15,611 bases of DNA from NCBI GenBank assembly GCA_016987375.1, contig PJRA01000555.1, forward strand, positions 658,312-673,922, written 5' to 3'. Below, one piece after another: positions 1 to 6,703 of this stretch. The stretch is from Brachionus koreanus (Eukaryota > Rotifera > Eurotatoria > Ploima > Brachionidae). The stretch's first letter is position 1, and each line of letters begins with the position of its first letter. A model generated the notes under the pieces. It was not told where the DNA came from. It saw only the letters and a program-made list of their open reading frames with translations, and did not search any database. Made by a program: the position numbers and the translations under genes.

Positions 1-38
1 CACCATTTATTTCGTCGCTATTTTAGCAAGTCTACCAC

Positions 39-460
39 TTACTTTTTTCTCTTGAAAGTTTTATCTTTTTCTATAATATCTAGCCAACGATAAACAGAAA
101 ATTTTCCGTTATTTAAGACCAGTGAATCGCCAAACAACTAATAATAGTTTTGTCTATTTTCGCTTCACCATAACCTTTTGCATTACTGCTTGAAAAAGTT
201 GCCAGTTGACATCGTCGATGTTTTTTTTAACATTGAACGCTTGTATTAAGTCACCATCGAGCTTCATTCGCTCAAGATTGGTCTGAAAATCAGAAACAGT
301 ACGAGTAGCTTTCGTTGAACATCCTATATAGAATTATTTTATCTTTATCTAAATACGGACATTATACTGGAAAAGCATACTCTAAATGAGGCCTTACATG
401 ACTTGTATAGAGTAATTTAATGATAATCTGTATTCCAAATTTAATACCATGAAGATCTAG
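39..460 (-). mobile_element. Broken LINE: C-terminal end of reverse transcriptase ORF
   Basis: On the minus strand the stretch from about 460 down to 340 reads LLYTSHVRPHLEYAFPV followed by a stop and CPYLDKDK, the thumb/C-terminal signature of CR1/Jockey-type non-LTR retrotransposon ORF2 (LYxSLVRPHLEYxxxVWxPY). A shift of frame near 320 leads into 333-154, open for 59 codons, with ATRTVSDFQTNLERMKLDGD followed by LIQAFNVKKNIDDVNWQLFQ, which matches the usual RATK...L...RLRGDLIQxxK continuation. A third piece, in another frame at about 132-39, reads FSVYRWLDIIEKDKTFKRKK and may be the last part of the same ORF. At least one stop and two frameshifts show it is dead. It lies upstream of the syntrophin exons, perhaps in a syntrophin intron, in antisense orientation. 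The clade is not settled. Confidence 0.75.
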
Positions 461-544
461 GCCTTTTTTTCTATTTTCATTTGTTTATCTTTTAATACGT
501 AACTTTAATCTAATTTAACATTTTGTTTCTATTTTTCAAAATAT

Positions 545-632
545 TCTTCATGTGATTGAAAGGAAGGACTAAGTTTCCATTCCAATCGGCCAAGGCTTTG
601 CCGAACTATATTTTAAATAAATAAATAAATTT
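545..632 (+). mobile_element. Probable LINE 3' terminus: hairpin plus (TAAA)n tail
   Basis: A short moderate-GC segment contains the inverted repeat TCGGC (586-590) / GCCGA (600-604) around a 9-nt loop. It is followed within 10 bases by a TAAA microsatellite (about 614-631). A stem-loop just before a short-unit 3' tail is typical of CR1/L2-like retrotransposon 3' ends. No coding part of such an element adjoins it on the + strand, so it would be a severely 5'-truncated copy. It could also be an unrelated AT-rich repeat. Confidence 0.4.
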
Positions 633-944
633 GTTTATCTGATCGGACATTAGCTCTGTCAGAAAAAAAAGAAAAATAAAAAAAATTCTAAAATATATCT
701 AGAATATTTAAAGTTTTGAATAAGATTTGTTTATTTGATACATAAAAAATGTGGATATGATCTTTAGAGTCAGATAAAATTTTGTATTATTAAATAGCAT
801 ATACATAGCCGAAACAAGCCTTTAAGTCAATGGAAGTGAATGATCTAGAGAATCTCAAAAATTAATCTTTTAATTTATTATTTTTTTTTTGCTTTAAAAT
901 AAAATTAAGCCGAAAAATTTAAATAAAATTTTTTCCAATCTAAG

Positions 945-1301
945 GATGCTCATGGCATGGCCGTGACTGCAAGCTGTTTATTCACTTTGAAGACGGTCTC
1001 AAGCTTTACGAAAACAAACAGAATAATTTGCTTTGGCAACACTGTTTTGACAAACTAAAACGTTCAGCAGACAACAATCATAGTCTTTTGTGGCTGAATT
1101 TTGAAAACGATGAAGGAGAAATAGTAATTTAGATAAAATGAAAAAAAAAAATTTATAATTTATTTTTAAAAGGAGCTCGAAATGGGATCCTCACTCAAGC
1201 CATTTGTATTTACTTTGCACTCGTTTTTAGCATCCAAATTGAACCGCATTTCACTTAACTCAATATTAGCAAATAGCACATTGAACAACACTTCGTTATA
1301 A
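945..1301 (+). CDS. Syntrophin, C-terminal end (last two exons; partial)
   Basis: Two exons: 945-1123 and 1173-1301 (TAA at 1299-1301), split by a 49-bp GT...AG intron (1124-1172). The first exon reads WHGRDCKLFIHFEDGLKLYE, then LLWQHCFDKLKRSAD, SLLWLNFENDEGEI; the second continues ELEMGSSLKPFVFTLHSFLA and SKLNRIS. This matches the end of animal syntrophins: the distal part of the second PH domain and the syntrophin-unique (SU) region, where the known pattern is W..P.EKLRMSADDG...L.LDFGG..GEI.LDLHS.PKP.VF.LHSFLSAK. Syntrophins are membrane-associated adaptors that bind dystrophin/dystrobrevin through the SU region and ligands through a PDZ domain. The join GEI|ELEM restores the family sequence exactly. 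An AG acceptor sits at 943-944, and one base of the first codon comes from an upstream exon. I found no earlier exons in the window; the remaining N-terminal part (PH1/PDZ) must lie to the left. A tail of about 16 residues after the SU region is not conserved. Confidence 0.85.
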
Positions 1302-1592
1302 ATAAGCAACTTAATTAACTTATTCTAGTGTATATATATTTTTTAAGCAACTAACAATTTGTTAATTATTTATTTAATTGAAACATTTTTTCTTAGAATA
1401 AATAATTTTTCTAATTGTTTTTTTTTTTTCTAAATTCAAGCCAAAAAATAAATAAAAAAAAAAATTTTTTTTTTTTTCTCAAAATTTATTTCAAATTTCA
1501 TCTTGTACAATTACACAAGCATAAAATCCAAGAACTAAAAACAAAAAAAAAATTAAAAAAAAAATTATTAAAAGCATTAATTTTCAAATTTT
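1302..1592. terminator. Shared 3' UTR / polyadenylation zone between syntrophin and PNP
   Basis: The two genes converge here. AATAAA at 1397-1402 on the + strand is about 95 bases past the syntrophin stop. AATAAA on the - strand (1490-1485) is about 100 bases past the PNP stop. The rest is A/T runs, so other A-rich hexamers are possible. No coding signal was seen. Confidence 0.5.
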
Positions 1593-2617
1593 TTAAATTA
1601 AATTATTATTTAAGTCAAATGAGTCCAACTCGACCATAGAGACAAATTGACACACCAAATTTTCTAGGTCTTTGGCTCTTTGATTTGCTGTTTCGATCAC
1701 TTCCTCATGGTTGGGAAAATTCTCACTGTCGTATTCAATAATGGCTTTGTTGGTGATTAGAGCAATGGCGAGCACTTTGAGACCACAGTAGCTGGCAACC
1801 AGAGCCTCGTGAGCAGTGGACATGCCAACAGCGTCAGCTCCGAGCTGCAATAAGCCTCTCAATTCGCTCACAGTCTCATAGCAAGGTCCTCCCAGCGAAG
1901 AATAAACCCCCTCGGACAAGTCCAGGCCTTTTTCTTCAGCTATCTTTCGGCACAAGTCCCTAAAATTCTTTGTGTAAATTCTATTGACTGCAGGAAACCT
2001 TGGTCCGAATCTGTCATCGTTGTGGCCCACTAAAGGATTCTGCAAGGTCCATAGCAATGGGGCTATGTGGTCCTTGATGAGCATAATGTCGCCTACTTTA
2101 AACGTTTGGTTTATGCCTCCAGCTGCACATGTCAAGACCACAGCTTCCACGCCCAAAAGCTTGAACACTTTCATCGGCATGGTGCACAGCGCGTTCGAAT
2201 AGCCCTCGTATGCGTGAAATCTTCCCTGCATGCAAACAACTGGCTTGCCTTCCAAAAAACCGAATATTAAATTTCCCTTGTGACCAACAACTGTGAGACA
2301 AAAATTGAAAAAAAAATTTTTTTCTTTTCTTTTAGTTTTAATACCTGTGCTCTTGGGAAAATTAGGTACATCCGAGTAGGGAAATGTTTTTGTGTCGGTA
2401 AGACGGTCGCCAAGTCCGCCAAGACCGCTGCCGCACACAATTCCGACTTTTGGTCTTATGTCAACTCTTTCAAGTAGCCACTCGGCTATTTCTTTTACTT
2501 TTTCAAAGCAAAATTCGCTTTTCAATAGAAAAAAAAATATTCAGAGATTACCTATTATTAGATAAAGTACCTATTGGTGATAGCGTTAACATTCAAATGG
2601 TTTTCATTGCGCTGCAT
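1593..2617 (-). CDS. PNP: Purine nucleoside phosphorylase (trimeric type), three exons
   Basis: Exons: 2617-2571, 2517-2345 and 2290-1593, joined over introns of 53 bp (2518-2570) and 54 bp (2291-2344); predicted 305 residues against about 289 in human. It cleaves inosine and guanosine with phosphate to give base plus ribose-1-phosphate in cytosolic purine salvage. The family's active-site landmarks are present: phosphate loop CGSGLGG, VGHKG, QGRFHAYEG (human R84, H86, Y88), CAAGG, GGPCYETVSE (E201; F200 is Tyr), GADAVGMST (M219), LITNK (N243) and NHEEV (H257). The E/N pair points to 6-oxopurine PNP rather than MTAP. Splicing at ST|VVGHK removes 18 extra codons and restores the human STVPGHAG register. 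The start is inferred: exon 2 is open only back to a non-ATG codon, and ATG at 2617 followed by 14 codons joins in phase over a GT...AG intron to give NS|EFCFEKVKEIAEWLL. The enzyme call is firm; the first exon is less so. Confidence 0.93.
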
Positions 2618-3449
2618 ATTTAAATAAAAAGGCGTGTTTTTTTCTTAAATCTAAAATTATGTAATAAATAATATTGATTTCTTTTCTAGTGTAAGAATTT
2701 CCAAGTGTTTAAAATTAACATTTGAGTGAAACAGAAACTGAAAAAAAAAACAGAGAGAAAGAGAAAAAGAGAGAGAGAAAATTTCATTCTAAAATATTAA
2801 TTGTGATGATGTAAGCTTTTAAATATTTAAAAGCGTTGTATGGCAACTAAATTAACCTGGTGATTATCCGATAAAAAGAGCTTAATAGAAGGCAACATGT
2901 TGTCTAGTCAATTTGATTTTGAATTAACTGGTTCAACAAAAATTAGTGATATTTGGATTTTTTAATTTTCAAATAAACTAATAAACAATTTTTTATTCTT
3001 TTTTTTCTAATTTTATGATGTTTCTAGTTGAGAGAGCATGTTAATGTGAATTTATTTATTGGGAATTATTTATGCTTATGTAATCAGCATCTTTTTAGCT
3101 CATTTTTTACACAGATATGTTGATAAAATCAGCTAACACATTTAGTGATTATAATTTTCGAAATTATCAAGCTTTCTTCTAGTTCTCTAAAAAAAAAATT
3201 ACTTCCTTTACAATTTAAAAATAATTTAAATACGCTAATTTAAAAAAAAAATAAATTTTTTTTTCTATCTAAAAAATTATGTATTTTATTTTGTTAAAAT
3301 TAAAGTAGATTTTCTTGGAAAATAGAAAAATATTTTTGCCAAAAATTTAAAAATTTCGCAGTCAACTTATTTGGAAATGCTATATGAAATGATTGTATAA
3401 TTGCGCAAATTAATTGCAAAATATTTAATTTACATGAGAGTAGAAAATT
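2618..3449. other. Intergenic / PNP upstream region, no gene seen
   Basis: AT-rich with many homopolymer runs. Apart from the polypurine tract at 2738-2781 I see no exon-like segment, no retroelement signature and no RNA gene. Confidence 0.6.
2738..2781 (-). promoter_or_regulatory. Long pyrimidine tract plus CAG: candidate 3' splice acceptor upstream of PNP
   Basis: On the + strand this is a GA/A-rich microsatellite. Read on the PNP strand it is about 40 uninterrupted or nearly uninterrupted pyrimidines ending in TTTTTTTTTTCAG at 2738. This is the strongest-looking 3' splice site in the window and lies about 120 bases before the proposed PNP ATG (2617). It could be the acceptor of a 5' UTR intron or a spliced-leader addition site. 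It may equally be only a simple (GA)n repeat. Confidence 0.45.
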
Positions 3450-3525
3450 ATTTAAATGTTTGATGGCTCAGGAAAAAAATAAAAAATTGTAAGGTATCAA
3501 TTACTCAATTTATTAATAAATAAAT
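3450..3525 (+). mobile_element. 3' tail of a LINE, related to the copy ending near 8650
   Basis: The stretch TTTAAATGTTTGATGGCTCA followed by GGAAAAAAATAAAAAATTG and TAAGGTATCAATTACTCAAT closely matches 8596-8651 (TTTAAATGTCTAATGGCTCA, GGAAAAAAGG..., TAAGGTAGCAATTAC). It ends in an AATAAATAAAT run (3515-3525). At 8596-8651 the same sequence follows a broken reverse transcriptase ORF on the same strand, so this is best read as a 3' end, strongly truncated at the 5' side, of the same retrotransposon family. Confidence 0.6.
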
Positions 3526-3569
3526 CCACAAAAAAATACACTAAAACGAGCAAACTGCTTTCAACCCAA

Positions 3570-3690
3570 AAATGATGCGCTACAAAACACCAATGGAGCT
3601 ATTTCAAGAAATTAAACAATAGGAAATATTCAATTCTTTGAAGGCTATTCGGACAAACCCAGGGGCATTTCGCCACAATTATTTATTAAA
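3570..3690 (+). other. Coding-like remnant, unidentified
   Basis: Somewhat GC-richer than its surroundings. One + frame reads MRYKTPMELFQEIKQ, a stop, then EIFNSLKAIRTNPGAFRHNY, ending in an A run at 3688. It directly follows the LINE tail at 3450-3525. The composition looks protein-derived (few A/T homopolymers, mixed residues), but I recognise no family. It could be a decayed transposon fragment. Confidence 0.25.
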
Positions 3691-4570
3691 AAAAAAAAAA
3701 AAATTTTCTCTCATTTTTCATCTTTCTCATGTCTCATGTCCTAACTTTTTAAATTAGGGGCTTTTTAGAGTGCAATGCAAAATGCTTGTTTTGTTGATTT
3801 TCAAAAATTGTTTTTTATTTTATTTTTTGAATTGTGATGGTTCATAATACTTTGTGTGACGATGTGAGACAAATAAGCTATTGAACTGTATCTGTAGCAA
3901 AATTAACCAAAATTAATTATTTTTTTAGTAAACTTGAAACAGCAAATTGCATTTTTTTTCTCTTTTTGTTTTCTATCCCCAGTCAACTAAATTTCAAAGT
4001 ATCTTTAAAGAAATTTGTAGAGATTTTTAAGAGGTTATCGGACAATTTTCTTTAAAATATCCGCAAAAATTTCTTCAACAGCTGTCTAAAATATCTTTAA
4101 AATTTTCATTAATTTTTCTTTAAGTCTCTAAATTTATTTATTTTCAATAAGAGTGAATAAACCATAGTTGCTTTTAACGCCGCATTTAGTGCTCATGATC
4201 ATAGTTCTGAGTGCTTCTAAATAATGTAAGTTTCATAGATGGTTAAAATGAAACCATTATCGTAAAATATATAAGAATCTTTAAGAAGAAGTTTCAAATT
4301 TTTTGTTAATCAAGAGATAATGCATATTTGACAATTGAAATATAAAATAGAAAGCGTGATATTTATAACCAATTTAATTTAGTTCTGAACAACAACGTGT
4401 TGATTCAAAGTTTTTATGAATGTTACCATTAGGATAAAATAAAACAGGATGATAAGTAGAGTATAAAACCTTTAGACAAATCTGGTAAGTATTAATAACT
4501 AATTAATAAAAATAACCATTTTTGAGAAGACAAAAGTTATGAAAAATTTTCATTTATTTTTTTAGTTATT
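3691..4570. other. Intergenic AT-rich stretch, nothing supported
   Basis: No open frame with protein-like composition, no retroelement motif and no RNA-like inverted repeat was found. Runs of A and T dominate. Confidence 0.6.
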
Positions 4571-5293
4571 CTAAAATCGATAGCAAAAGATGTCAAATGT
4601 GGTCTATTTGCAGACGACTTATGTATTTGGTTCACAAAAAATTCACTAATAGAGCTAAGCAAGGTACTACAAAACGCTGTCTAAACGCGGTTGATCACAT
4701 TAATAAAGATAAAACAAATTATGCTGTTTTTATCAGGGGTGGTCAACGAAACAACTATCTTACTAAATACAATCTAAGGCTATAAATAGATGAGAAAGAA
4801 ATTCGGCTAGTAGCAAACCCGACTTTTCTACGAATTAAAATGGATCCTAAACTTAACTACAAGAAACACTTAGACATGATCAAAAAAAAAGACGGCAATA
4901 AAGAAAAATACTATAAACAAAATTAAAAAAAAACCAGATGGAAAAACACAACAACACTGAGCCTCTTAATCTACAAAAACTATGATAAGATCAATTTACG
5001 ATTATTGCTTCATCATTGCACAAGGTGGATGCCAGAAAATGAACCAACAACTCCAATTACAACAGAACAAAAACTTACGAGCAATTAAACACTTTAAATT
5101 TAAAACTAGAATAGAAAAAATGCACACAGACCTAAACATCGAGCAACTTAAACCTCGTTTTGAAAAAATGCTTAAAAAATTTGCAATCAAAAAGAATGAA
5201 GACTCACTAATCAATGCAGAAATTAGAGAATACAAATCAAATTCAGACAGCATCATAAAGATTAGACAATCAATCCATACCGAAATAAACTAA
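4571..5293 (+). pseudogene. Broken LINE reverse transcriptase, 3' half (Jockey-like)
   Basis: The + strand opens with KSIAKDVKCGLFADDLCIW, which includes the RT palm catalytic box FADD (4607-4618). It continues to ...LSKVLQNAV and a TAA at 4682. A frameshift leads to DHINKDKTNYAVF. A later frame gives NPTFLRIKMDPKLNYKKHLD, the LG(I/V)xLDxxLN-type RT motif. After several more shifts, 4982-5293 is open and reads MIRSIYDYCFIIAQ...LQLQQNKNLRAIKHFKFK, the thumb/C-terminal region, ending in TAA. The endonuclease domain and the first half of the RT are missing, so the copy is 5'-truncated. Multiple stops and shifts make it non-functional. The C-terminal part is homologous to the minus-strand fragment at 5507-5903. 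Jockey-like placement rests on motif style only. Confidence 0.85.
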
Positions 5294-5506
5294 ATTTTTT
5301 TAAAATGTAAATTAAAAATGTGTATGTTTTTATGTGACAAAAGCGTAAATTGTATAATTAGTAAAATTTAATTTTTAATCTTAAATTTTCAAACACTTCT
5401 AAATTACTCTAACTTAAATTTTGTTTATATACTAAATAACAAACATTAGCAAGGGGCTGAAAAGGAGGCTTTTGGTGTTCGGGTAAGTCCCGGAAAATTC
5501 ACAAAT
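5294..5506. other. Junction between two facing LINE 3' ends
   Basis: This gap separates the 3' ends of the + element (ORF ends 5293) and the - element (ORF ends 5507). The part at 5440-5500 is GC-richer and, on the minus strand, directly follows the ORF stop, so it is probably that element's 3' UTR. It contains a small inverted repeat CGGG-TAAGT-CCCG (about 5480-5492). Confidence 0.35.
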
Positions 5507-5903
5507 TTATTTTTCTAATAAAAAAATAAATGTTCTGAATTTTAGTTGTGATTCTTTGGGTCTTTCAGAGAGGTAATTGTGCATTTCTTTTGCGATTAGC
5601 TCATGTTGAGCTCTCGTTTTCATAAATTTAATGAATAATAGGTTTGATCTGTCTTCTATTTTATCAATTTTAAGCACTCTATGTATAGTATCAATGCTTT
5701 TTTTTGAGAGGAAAAAAATTTACAATTCTCAGAATCCTGTTTTGCATTTTTTGTAGTTTTAGCATTATTTTTTCTGTCCTCAAATTTAAAATAATGAAAC
5801 AATGGTCAAATAGCGAGCGGATTAGAGTTTTATAGAGGGTTAAATTGATTCTTAGAGAAGAACTCCATTTAAAACTTTTAATTTTACGAATTAGAATTAA
5901 ATA
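5507..5903 (-). pseudogene. Broken LINE reverse transcriptase, C-terminal end (Jockey-like)
   Basis: The minus strand is open from 5903 to a TGA at 5691-5693: IRKIKSFKWSSSLRINLTLY then KTLIRSLFDHCFIILN and LKLQKMQNRILRIVNFFPLK. A one-base shift near 5698 brings the second piece, 5698-5507: SIDTIHRVLKIDKIEDRSNL, FIKFMKTRAQHELIAKEMHN, YLSERPKES and a TAA. This is the tail of a non-LTR retrotransposon ORF2: the (L/I)YKxLIRSxFDYxF segment, the QNRxLRIIxxxP segment and the helical end. Only one clear frameshift in about 130 codons suggests a fairly recent insertion. It lies between the 3' ends of PNP and CERT, in the same direction as both. Confidence 0.85.
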
Positions 5904-6703
5904 CTAAGAAAAAAACTGACAATAGTTATTAATTATCTAAAATAAGAATGTCTCTATTTTCAAAATTTGTCAAATTAAAGAAATTTTATAAAGAATTTTA
6001 AAAATCGCTGAATTTTTTTTGCTTAAAATTATATTAGTTTTGAAATTTTTTTTTGTCCGGTTAAAAGTTCTGAGTACTGAATACGGAAAAATTAATTTTT
6101 GACACCAGTTTATTAAATGAAATCCGAACCGAAATTAGACAAACAATTATTTATTCATTTATTTTTTTGTTTATCTGTACTCTCCTTCAGAATTAAAATA
6201 TATATAAAAAAAAATTAAAATAAAGTTAAATAAGTTTAGAGAAAAAAAAAAGAAAAAAAAATCAATTAAAAAATATTAAAAAAGGACGAATAAGTCTAAG
6301 TAATAATGTCAAGATGAGCCGACTGTCAACAGTGATAAACACAAAGATTTTAAGTTAATTTAATTTTTTTTTTTTTCTTGCTAATTTTTTTCCAATAAAA
6401 ATTTTCATAAAAAATTTTTTTTTCAGAATTTTTTCTCAGAAATTTCTAAAATTCTGAAATATCTTCGGCTAGGTCATAAAATCTCTAAAATTTTTTGGAC
6501 AGTGTCTAGTTTAAATTTTTTGTAAGAAAAAAAAAATTTTAAATTAAAATAAAGATTACAAGTTTTATTATATTTAACCGAATAAAAAAAGAAGAAAAAA
6601 AAAAGAAATTAAGTTTATAATAAATCGGAATGATTACAATAAATGAATTGAAAACTTGTATAAAATGTAAAATTTTAATTATTCAGAGTTTGGTGAGATA
6701 CTC
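5904..6703. other. AT-rich stretch including the CERT 3' UTR
   Basis: No coding signal. On the minus strand the region next to 6703 is the CERT 3' UTR; AATAAA at 6569-6564 lies about 135 bases past the stop and could be its polyadenylation signal. The rest is A/T runs. Confidence 0.5.

Noticed and set aside
1415..1639. 74-codon plus-strand frame rich in K and F
   Set aside because: Made of A and T runs in a 3' UTR zone; low-complexity artefact.
1593..2525. PNP as a single-exon gene starting at 2525
   Set aside because: The codon at 2525 is TTG preceded by a stop, and the insert at 2291-2344 breaks a highly conserved segment and has perfect splice borders.
5002..5256. Minus-strand 84-codon frame with hydrophobic, Cys-rich composition
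   Set aside because: Antisense of the LINE C-terminal fragment 4982-5293.
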